DNA of 11,756 nucleotides from CAZBZG01 sp964496245 (GTDB lineage: Bacteria > Planctomycetota > SZUA-567), in contig CAZBZG010000137.1 of assembly GCA_964496245.1 (NCBI GenBank), forward strand, positions 1 to 11,756. Direction: 5' to 3'. The notes beneath the pieces were generated by a model. The model saw only the letters and a program-made list of their open reading frames with translations, did no database searches and was not told where the DNA came from. Shown here piece by piece: positions 6,724-11,756 of this stretch; the stretch's first letter is position 1; the number at the start of each line of letters is the position of its first letter. A program made the translations under genes and the position numbers.

Positions 6724-6798
6724 ATGGGCAAGCGAAAGGCCTCGGCAGGCAAGGCGAAGAAGGGCGCGGCCAAGAAGGGCGGCTGCAAGAAGCCGTAG
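6724..6798 (+). CDS. 24-residue Lys-rich basic microprotein
   Basis: ATG at 6724 with AAGGAG five bases upstream opens a 24-residue frame ending in TAG. The peptide starts MGKRKASAGKAKKG and ends GGCKKP. Ten of 24 residues are Lys or Arg, none is acidic, and there is one Cys (21). The Lys/Ala/Gly pattern resembles the tails of histone H1-like and other nucleic-acid-binding proteins. It is the first gene after the sigma-54 promoter. A codon-sized frame this short could arise by chance, but the strong ribosome site, the promoter and the second basic frame downstream argue for expression. Roles consistent with the charge are RNA, DNA or ribosome binding, polyphosphate binding or neutralising an acidic partner; none is demonstrated. 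Confidence 0.6.
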   Translation: MGKRKASAGKAKKGAAKKGGCKKP

Positions 6799-6805
6799 AA
6801 GGCCT

Positions 6806-6828
6806 GACCCCGGACTGCGTCCGGGGTC
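6806..6828 (+). other. Perfect 10-bp hairpin between the two microprotein genes
   Basis: GACCCCGGAC (6806-6815) pairs perfectly with GTCCGGGGTC (6819-6828) around a 3-nt loop, seven bases after the first stop codon. No T-tract follows, so it is more likely to protect the upstream message or attenuate the downstream gene than to be a full terminator. Confidence 0.6.
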
Positions 6829-6856
6829 GTCAGGTCGCGGGCAAGAGGGAGATCGC

Positions 6857-6961
6857 GTGGCCAGACAGAAACGAAAAGCCCCAGAGAAGCAAAGGGGCCT
6901 AGACAAAGGGGCGCGGGAGAAGGCCAAGGAGCGGAGCATGACGGCCACTCCCAAGCGCTGA
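6857..6961 (+). CDS. 34-residue basic microprotein
   Basis: GTG at 6857, preceded by GAGGGAG at good spacing, opens a frame of 34 residues ending in TGA. It begins MARQKRKAPEKQRG and ends SMTATPKR. Thirteen residues are Lys or Arg and four are acidic, so the net charge is strongly positive; the middle (about 10-26) could form a charged helix. No family is recognised. It lies 58 bases after the first microprotein, across a strong hairpin, and probably belongs to the same sigma-54 transcript, which would end at the hairpin and T9 run near 7003-7044. An ATG-start alternative inside the frame (6938) would leave only a stub. Confidence 0.45.
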   Translation: MARQKRKAPEKQRGLDKGAREKAKERSMTATPKR

Positions 6962-7002
6962 TCTTACTCTTGCGATTGCGAAAGCAGCAGACACGTGTGT
7001 TA

Positions 7003-7044
7003 CGCCTGCCGAGAGTTGTCGGCAGGCGCGGCGAGTTTTTTTTT
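7003..7044 (+). terminator. Terminator of the microprotein transcript
   Basis: CGCCTGCCGA (7003-7012) pairs perfectly with TCGGCAGGCG (7019-7028) around a 6-nt loop, and a run of nine T follows at 7036-7044. Seven bases separate stem and T-run, more than in a classic intrinsic terminator, but no other structure in the window has such a T-run. It closes the two-microprotein unit. Confidence 0.6.
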
Positions 7045-7085
7045 GGACGGGGGTTTTGGATCGAGTGCAGAACAAGGAGACGAGG

Positions 7086-7631
7086 ATGAGGTGCAACAAG
7101 ACGTGGTTGTGGTGCGTGGCATTGGTGGGCGCGGCATTGGTGTGCTCCTCCGCAAGAGGGGCAGACGACGAGAAAGGCGAAGATGGCAAGGCGTTGAAGG
7201 TGGGAGACAAGGTCCAAGCCTCCGGTACGCTCACCGTCGAGCGCGAGCCCGAGGGGGAGGGCAAGGATAAGAAGAAGGAGAAGGAGAAGGACCGCAAGAT
7301 TCTGAAGGCGACCTTGTCCGCCGAAGACGGCCAGACCTACCACATCATACTTGACGGAAAGGGCGAACGCCTGGCCAAGCAGGCGTCGGCCGAGGACATG
7401 GCCGGCTGCACCGTGCAGATCAAGGGCAAGGTCGCCCAGCGTCCGCTCACCCCCAAGGAGCGCGCCGAACTGCGAAAGAAGAAAAAGAAGCACATGGACG
7501 ACAGCGGCGAGATCTGGGTCAAGGTGATGGCCTCGCGAATCGTGAAGCCCGAGGCGGACGAGGACGAGGGAGAGGACGAGGACGAGGACGAGGGAGAGGC
7601 GCCCGGAGAGGACGGCGGCGACGAAATGTGA
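7086..7631 (+). CDS. Exported OB-fold-like small protein with acidic tail
   Basis: A 181-residue hypothetical secreted protein. Residues 1-26 are a signal peptide (hydrophobic core WLWCVALVGAALVC, probable cleavage after SSARGA). The core (about 38-153) shows short strands typical of exported OB-fold-like proteins: VGDKVQASGTLTVE, ILKATLSAEDGQTYHIILD, LAKQASAEDMAGCTVQIKGKV and IWVKVMASRIVK. Two charged inserts stand out, a Lys/Glu stretch at 58-72 and KKKKK at 131-135. The last 26 residues are almost only Asp, Glu and Gly, ending GDEM. The ATG at 7086 has AAGGAG six bases upstream; an in-frame start at 7056 would place a charged leader before the signal and is unlikely. It stands between two terminator-like hairpins and so is probably transcribed alone. 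Ligand unknown; metal or polycation binding would fit the tail but is a guess. Confidence 0.75.
   Translation: MRCNKTWLWCVALVGAALVCSSARGADDEKGEDGKALKVGDKVQASGTLTVEREPEGEGKDKKKEKEKDRKILKATLSAEDGQTYHIILDGKGERLAKQASAEDMAGCTVQIKGKVAQRPLTPKERAELRKKKKKHMDDSGEIWVKVMASRIVKPEADEDEGEDEDEDEGEAPGEDGGDEM
7557..7599 (+). repeat. 24-base tandem duplication in the acidic tail
   Basis: The 19-base unit GACGAGGACGAGGGAGAGG occurs at 7557-7575 and again at 7581-7599, an offset of 24 bases (8 codons), joined by further GAC/GAG codons. It encodes most of the Asp/Glu run. The purine-only strand here could change copy number by slippage. Confidence 0.75.
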
Positions 7632-7657
7632 GGCGGTTGTCGCCCTGCGAGATAGGG

Positions 7658-7696
7658 AAGGCGTTGACGGGTCTCCCGCAGACCCGTCAACGCCTT
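7658..7696. terminator. 17-bp perfect hairpin after the acidic-tail gene
   Basis: The 17 bases at 7658-7674 (starting AAGGCGTTGACGG) are perfectly complementary to 7680-7696 around a 5-nt loop, 26 bases past the stop codon. Only TTT follows the stem, and AA precedes it. This is probably a strong terminator separating the acidic-tail gene from the following operon, though the weak T-run leaves other roles open. Confidence 0.65.
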
Positions 7697-7841
7697 TGCG
7701 GGGAGGTACGGCCACCGTGGAGGGCGCGTGGCCTTCCGTTATCTCCCGATCGCAGAGCGCGCTTCTGCGAGCCAGCGCATGCCGTGCAGGCGGGTGAGGG
7801 ACGGACGGCACTGCGTGCGCGGGCGACCCCAACCTGGCTTC

Positions 7842-7870
7842 TTGCATCCCCCATACATGCGCGATACAGT
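7842..7870 (+). promoter_or_regulatory. Candidate sigma-70 promoter of the three-gene operon
   Basis: TTGCAT (7842-7847, three of six) is followed after exactly 17 bases by TACAGT (7865-7870, four of six). Transcription would start near 7877, leaving a leader of about 80 nt before the ATG at 7957. It is the best pair in the 260-base gap, but the -35 match is only moderate. Confidence 0.35.
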
Positions 7871-7880
7871 CAGAGGCGCC

Positions 7881-7936
7881 GGCAGGGCGTACAAGGCACG
7901 TCCTGCCTGCCGCGGTCCTTGTGATCGCGGGCAGGC
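7881..7936 (+). promoter_or_regulatory. Operon leader with two competing hairpins
   Basis: GGCAGG (7881-7886) can pair with CCTGCC (7902-7907). GCCTGCC (7905-7911) can pair instead with GGCAGGC (7930-7936), with GCG/CGC extending the second stem. The two structures share bases 7905-7907, so only one can form fully, and the second ends nine bases before the AGGAG ribosome site. This resembles a leader switch; no known riboswitch class was recognised. Confidence 0.35.
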
Positions 7937-7956
7937 ATGCATTGCAGGAGAAGCCG

Positions 7957-8742
7957 ATGCGGCAGGACCCGGCGTGGCGTACGATCGAGGGTGGGGGGCC
8001 GCTCATGGCAACCGCGCTCCACAGCGGCCACGCGGTGCGGCCGGAGGTGGCCGCCCGCCTCGCCCTGTCGGACGGAGAGCGGTTGCGCGAAGAGGACCCC
8101 GGGACCGACGTACTGACCGCGATCGCGCCCACCCGCGTCATCGCGTTCCGCTCGCGTTTCGAAGTCGACCTGAACCGCCCCCGCGCGCAAGCCGTCTACG
8201 AGACGCCGGAGCAGGCGTGGGGGTTGCGCGTCTGGCAGGAGCCCCTCGATCCGACCGTGCTCGATCGCTCCCGCGCGATCCACGACCGGTTCTATCGCAT
8301 GCTCGCCGACCTCTACCGTTCCCGTGCGCAGGCCCATGGCAGGTTCGTGGTTCTCGACCTGCACAGCTACAATCACCGGCGAGCCGGTCCGCAGGCTCCG
8401 CCGAGCGATCCGACCACCCACCCCACGATCAACGTGGGCACAGGCACCCTGGACCGAAGCCGATGGGCGCCGGTGGTCGACCGGTTCTTGCGCGATCTCG
8501 CGGCGTGCGAGACGCCGGATGGGCCCCTGGACGTGGGCGAGAACGTGGTCTTCCGGGGCGGCTACCATGCCCGCTGGGCCCATGAGACGTTCGGATCGGC
8601 CGCGTGCGTGCTCGCCGTGGAAGTCAAGAAAACCTACATGGACGAGTGGACAGGCGCGGTCGATGCGGATAGGCTTCGGGCCGTCCAAACGGCCCTGGGG
8701 GCTGCCCTCCCGGGCGTGCTGGAGGAGTTGGCCAGACTGTGA
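7957..8742 (+). CDS. N-formylglutamate amidohydrolase-family protein
   Basis: A 261-residue cytoplasmic protein of the FGase family (PF05013 type), zinc-dependent amidohydrolases that cut formate or similar groups from acyl amino acids, classically N-formylglutamate to glutamate plus formate in histidine breakdown. Motifs in order: HSGH (22-25) with REEDPGTD (44-51), as in the family's 'PHSG...E.D' start; DLNRPR (71-76); VVLDLHSYNH (131-140), the expected metal and substrate region; GGYH (201-204); and AVEVKKTYMDE (220-230). The ATG at 7957 has AGGAG six bases upstream; the frame is open to GTG 7921. No hut genes are nearby. Its stop overlaps the next gene's GTG (8739-8742), and the other two operon genes are a peptidase-like and a ligase-like protein, so the substrate is more likely a peptide or acyl-amino acid of that pathway than a histidine intermediate. 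Confidence 0.85.
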   Translation: MRQDPAWRTIEGGGPLMATALHSGHAVRPEVAARLALSDGERLREEDPGTDVLTAIAPTRVIAFRSRFEVDLNRPRAQAVYETPEQAWGLRVWQEPLDPTVLDRSRAIHDRFYRMLADLYRSRAQAHGRFVVLDLHSYNHRRAGPQAPPSDPTTHPTINVGTGTLDRSRWAPVVDRFLRDLAACETPDGPLDVGENVVFRGGYHARWAHETFGSAACVLAVEVKKTYMDEWTGAVDADRLRAVQTALGAALPGVLEELARL

Positions 8743-10646
8743 CCATGTCATCCTCTCGCCCGCACACGATCGACGACGCGCTGGTCAGAGACATCTGCGG
8801 TCGGATCGCTACCAACCGCTCCGTACGCCGGACGCTCGCGCCGTGGGGGCGGCTGCACATCGACCGACAGCTTCCGTTCCTCTGCATCCATCGCCGGGCG
8901 CCGGGCTCGGTCGGGGACGGGACCGAGCGCCTCGTCACGAGCGGACCGTCCTATCTCGTCTGCCCGGCCGGTCGCAACCAGCGGGGATTCCGGCAGCTCG
9001 TCCGCGGGGTGGCCCAAGAGCTCGTGGAGCTCTTTGGCGCGTGCCTCATCGTCGAGGTCTGGGCGGACGAGACTCTGGGAGCCGAATCGACCGCCCCGCG
9101 TGCCGCGCTGCGGCCGGGCTTCCGGATCGTGGTGCCCGAGCGGGATGCATCCATCAGCGCCGGCTTCCAGGAGGCGCTCAGCCGCATCCGTCTGCAGGGG
9201 CAGACGGCGACCGTGGCCACGACCACGTCCAACCGCTGCACACCGCAAGGCTGGCAGTCCCTTCTGCCGCTCAAGGGGGCGACCGAGATCGGGGCCCACG
9301 TGCTCGGTCTCGCCGTGCGCCCCGTCTATCACGACCCGGAAACCGGCGGCACGTTCCCCGAAGTGCTCCGGCAGTTGCGGCGCAGGTTCGCCAAGGCCGT
9401 GCAGCGCGCCCTCTTCCGATACACGCGCACGTACACCACCCAGCAGCCGCCCCACTACAACGCGCTCGGCCGGCGGGCCATGGTGCAGGCGGTCTGGAAA
9501 GCCGACCGGCTGCTCGCGCAGGCCTCTGACAGCCTCGACCTGCTCCTGCAGGTTACGCCGACCAACGCCGAAGGCGCCTGGCGCGCCTTCCGCCGCAAGC
9601 GCTGCGAACAGGCGCCTCGCTTCAGCTATCGTCCGCTGCCGGCGGACGCAGCGGTGCTCAAGCGCCGGCTCTACCGGGCGCCCGTGGAACGCGTCGAGGA
9701 TGCGGCGCTGGCCGAAGTCTTTCGCGAGAAGCTCGACGAAGTCGATCGGCAGATCTCCATGCTGCAGGACTGCAACACGCCCCGCTTCGTACATGCGAGC
9801 GTGCAGCTCTACGGCGGGGTGGAGCCCGAGCTCCTCGCGCTCGCGGAGTGGATGCTGGCGCGCATCTCCGCGCGCAGCCGGAACGGGAGTGCGCGGGACC
9901 CGGTGCGCGCCGAAGCCTTCGCCGACCGGGCGCGGGCGGAGATCGCCGCGTACCGGCGTACCTGGGCCGAGCTGGACGCTGGCGTGGAGATCCGGGAAGA
10001 CATTCCGAGCGTCATGGTCTCCCGCGGGCGCCTGCTCGTCGGCCGGGAGGTCTCGATCCCGGTCGCCCGCGTGGAAGCGCTCCTTCAGCACGAGGTCGGC
10101 ACGCACGTGCTCACCTACCACAACGGCCGCGCGACCCGTTTCCAGCTGCTCGCCTCGGGCCTGGCCGGAAGCGACGCCACGCAGGAGGGCCTCGCGGTTC
10201 TGGCGGAGCACCTGGCAGGGGGCCTGAGCCGGGCGCGGTTGCGCCTCCTGGCCGGCCGCGTGGTTGCGGTTCATTGTCTGCTGGAGGGCGCGACGTTTGT
10301 GGAGGCGTTTCGGACGTTTACCCGCGAATACGGCTTCTCCCGCCGGGTGGCGTTTCACATGCTCCTGCGCGTCTACCGGGGCGGCGGGCTCACCAAGGAT
10401 GCCGCCTACCTGCGCGGATTTCAACAGGTCTTGCAGTATCTGGGCGAGGGCGGTACACTCGCCCCGCTCTTCGTGGGGAAGATCGCCCTGCGGCACATCG
10501 GCATCGTGCGGGAGCTTCAGTGGCGCAACGTCCTGGATGCTCCTCGGCTCATGCCGCGATACATGGCGGATGCGCCGGCGCAGGAACGCCTGGCGCGTCT
10601 GCGGGACCGTCCGGCGGTAAAAGCGCTCGTCACAGGGAGACGATGA
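8739..10646 (+). CDS. DUF1704 / QEGLA-motif putative metallopeptidase, long form
   Basis: A 635-residue soluble protein. The C-terminal half (from about 245) is the DUF1704 family, often labelled 'flavohemoglobin expression-modulating QEGLA motif protein'. It carries HEVGTH (451-456), the HExxxH zinc motif, and QEGLA (482-486), whose Glu483 is a likely third metal ligand. Eukaryotic DUF1704 proteins (MATCAP) are carboxypeptidases that trim tubulin tails, so a peptidase acting on a C-terminus is a reasonable inference. The N-terminal region of about 240 residues, with PGFRIVVPERDASISAGFQE (126-145), is a separate folded domain that I do not recognise. The start is GTG 8739, with a GTGA overlap with the preceding stop and GGAGGAG 11 bases upstream; ATG 8745 is a close alternative. 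The downstream ligase gene overlaps its stop, so the three products are probably made together. Confidence 0.85.
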   Translation: MTMSSSRPHTIDDALVRDICGRIATNRSVRRTLAPWGRLHIDRQLPFLCIHRRAPGSVGDGTERLVTSGPSYLVCPAGRNQRGFRQLVRGVAQELVELFGACLIVEVWADETLGAESTAPRAALRPGFRIVVPERDASISAGFQEALSRIRLQGQTATVATTTSNRCTPQGWQSLLPLKGATEIGAHVLGLAVRPVYHDPETGGTFPEVLRQLRRRFAKAVQRALFRYTRTYTTQQPPHYNALGRRAMVQAVWKADRLLAQASDSLDLLLQVTPTNAEGAWRAFRRKRCEQAPRFSYRPLPADAAVLKRRLYRAPVERVEDAALAEVFREKLDEVDRQISMLQDCNTPRFVHASVQLYGGVEPELLALAEWMLARISARSRNGSARDPVRAEAFADRARAEIAAYRRTWAELDAGVEIREDIPSVMVSRGRLLVGREVSIPVARVEALLQHEVGTHVLTYHNGRATRFQLLASGLAGSDATQEGLAVLAEHLAGGLSRARLRLLAGRVVAVHCLLEGATFVEAFRTFTREYGFSRRVAFHMLLRVYRGGGLTKDAAYLRGFQQVLQYLGEGGTLAPLFVGKIALRHIGIVRELQWRNVLDAPRLMPRYMADAPAQERLARLRDRPAVKALVTGRR

Positions 10647-11689
10647 TGCGGATCGGATTTGTGGTGAACGACATCCGGACCGAGGAATCGGGGTTTACGA
10701 CCACGCGCCTCGCGTGCGAGGCCGTCAACCAGGGCCACGAGGTCTGGGTCATGGGCGTGGGGGACCTCGCTTACGACGCGGACGAACACATTCGGGCCCG
10801 GGCACGGTCGACCGCCCGCAGGCGATACAAGTCCCACGAGCGGTACCTGGCCGATCTCCAGGGCAAGGCCGCGGTGCGGGAGCGGATCACGCTCGCCGAC
10901 CTGGAGATGCTCGTGTTGCGCAACGTCCCCTCGGACGACGTGATGCGCCGGCCCTGGGCCGTGAGCATCGCCCGGGAATTCGGCCAGCTCGCCCTGCGCC
11001 ACGGCGTGGTCGTGGTGAACGATCCCAACGGGCTGGCCAAGGCCGCCAGCAAGATGTACTTCCAGCTCTTCCCCGAGGAGGTGCGGCCGCGCACGCTGAT
11101 CACGCGCGATCACGGGGAGATCAAGGAATTCGCGCGCGAGACCGGCACCATCGTGCTCAAGCCGCTCCAGGGCTCGGGCGGGGCCAACGTCTTCCTCGTG
11201 CGGCAGGAAGAGGTCTCGAACCTCAACCAGATGATCGACGCGGTGAGCCGCGACGGCTACGTGATCGCCCAGGAGTATCTGCCCGCAGCCGCGGAAGGGG
11301 ACATGCGCCTCTTCATGATGAACGGCCGGCCTCTGCGCGTGAAGGGCAAGTACGCGGCCTTCCGGCGCGTGCGCACGGGGGGCGACCTGCGTTCGAACAT
11401 CCACGCCGGCGGCACGCTCGCCGAAGCCGCGGTCACGGACGAGGTGCTCCGCATCGCGGAGATCGTGCGGCCCAAGGTCGTGGAGGACGGGATGTTCCTG
11501 GTCGGCCTGGACGTGGTGGGCACCAAGCTGATGGAGATCAACGTCTTCAGCCCGGGCGGCCTGGGCAGCGCGCAGAAGTTCACCCGGATCAACTTCTGCA
11601 AGGTCGTGATCGAGGCGCTCGAGCGCAAGGTGCAGTACGGCGAGTTCTACGGCGGCAGCTTCAACAACGTGGACATGTGCACGCTGTAA
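10646..11689 (+). CDS. Glutathione-synthetase-like ATP-grasp ligase
   Basis: A 347-residue cytosolic ATP-grasp enzyme, which joins a carboxylate to an amine through an acyl-phosphate using ATP. Its layout follows GshB: N-terminal domain MRIGFVVNDI with LRNVPSDD (91-98) and VVNDPNGLAKAASKMY (123-138); ATP-grasp core with VLKPLQGSGGANVFLV (170-185), AQEYLPAAAEGDMRLF (208-223), DLRSNIHAGGT (247-257) and VGLDVVGTKLMEINVFSPGG (286-305), where Glu297 and Asn299 are the expected metal ligands. The ATG at 10646 shares one base with the upstream stop and has AGGGAG six bases away; ATG 10643 gives one extra Met. No gamma-glutamylcysteine synthetase is present, so glutathione synthesis cannot be assumed. 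Partnered with an amidohydrolase and a DUF1704 peptidase, it more likely ligates an amino acid to a peptide or protein tail. Confidence 0.9.
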   Translation: MRIGFVVNDIRTEESGFTTTRLACEAVNQGHEVWVMGVGDLAYDADEHIRARARSTARRRYKSHERYLADLQGKAAVRERITLADLEMLVLRNVPSDDVMRRPWAVSIAREFGQLALRHGVVVVNDPNGLAKAASKMYFQLFPEEVRPRTLITRDHGEIKEFARETGTIVLKPLQGSGGANVFLVRQEEVSNLNQMIDAVSRDGYVIAQEYLPAAAEGDMRLFMMNGRPLRVKGKYAAFRRVRTGGDLRSNIHAGGTLAEAAVTDEVLRIAEIVRPKVVEDGMFLVGLDVVGTKLMEINVFSPGGLGSAQKFTRINFCKVVIEALERKVQYGEFYGGSFNNVDMCTL

Positions 11690-11756
11690 AGGCAGGGCAC
11701 TCTGTCCCGCCGACCCCGACACCCTTTCATACCGCCGAGGCCTCAAGGCGCTTTCT
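11690..11756. other. Right edge, non-coding
   Basis: The 67 bases after the ligase stop show no terminator-like hairpin with a T-run and no clear start of a further gene. The operon may continue past the window. Confidence 0.5.

Noticed and set aside
4972..6798. Plus-strand 608-codon open frame opposite the activator gene
   Set aside because: A shadow of the activator over most of its length. Only its last 24 codons (from ATG 6724) are credible as a separate microprotein.
7830..7845. TGGC...TTGC resembling a second sigma-54 promoter upstream of the operon
   Set aside because: Only three bases lie between TGGC and TTGC, so the -24/-12 spacing is wrong.
6648..8141. Minus-strand 497-codon open frame across the microproteins and the acidic-tail gene
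   Set aside because: It crosses two terminator-like hairpins and a promoter and is antisense to a gene with a clear signal peptide and ribosome site; the translation is low-complexity.
8748..10496. Minus-strand 582-codon open frame opposite the DUF1704 gene
   Set aside because: An antisense shadow: Arg/Gly/His/Pro-rich with no motifs, while the plus strand has HExxxH and QEGLA in frame.

Overview
The window is a GC-rich bacterial chromosome segment with strong G/C third-position bias in every convincing gene. Several products carry signal peptides or membrane segments, and there is a sigma-54 activator, so a Gram-negative host is likely. The DUF4886-type hydrolase and the small exported OB-fold-like protein would fit the PVC superphylum (Verrucomicrobiota or Kiritimatiellota), but Pseudomonadota cannot be excluded from sequence alone. 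No rRNA, tRNA, CRISPR array, transposase or integrase was seen.

Layout. Positions 1-692 are lower in GC and gene-poor: a possible gene tail at the left edge, hairpins that look like minus-strand terminators, and a promoter candidate before a cytoplasmic SGNH/DUF4886 hydrolase (693-1556, plus). Convergent to it is a minus-strand envelope-signalling group: an exported protein with four PepSY-like repeats (3729-4730), an OmpR/PhoB-type response regulator (2981-3664) and a histidine kinase (1599-2984), the last two overlapping by ATGA. Next, also on the minus strand, is a sigma-54 enhancer-binding protein with a degenerate receiver domain (5023-6465). Divergent from it is a full-consensus sigma-54 -24/-12 promoter (6633-6648) reading into two tiny, extremely basic peptides (6724-6798 and 6857-6961), closed by a hairpin plus T9. 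An exported OB-fold-like protein with an acidic tail (7086-7631) follows, with a 17-bp perfect hairpin after it.

The right third is a tightly coupled plus-strand operon (7957-11689): an N-formylglutamate amidohydrolase-family protein, a long DUF1704/'QEGLA' putative metallopeptidase with HExxxH and QEGLA motifs, and a glutathione-synthetase-like ATP-grasp ligase. Overlapping stop and start codons suggest the three proteins work together. A hydrolase that frees an amino acid, a peptidase that trims and a ligase that forms peptide bonds suggest a pathway that makes or edits a small peptide or a protein tail; the substrate is not evident.

The two most interesting units are the self-contained sigma-54 module (pseudo-receiver activator, perfect promoter, two basic microproteins) and the amidohydrolase/DUF1704/ATP-grasp operon. 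Eukaryotic DUF1704 proteins are tubulin-tail carboxypeptidases, and a protein with an Asp/Glu-rich C-terminus lies just upstream of the operon. That link is speculative.
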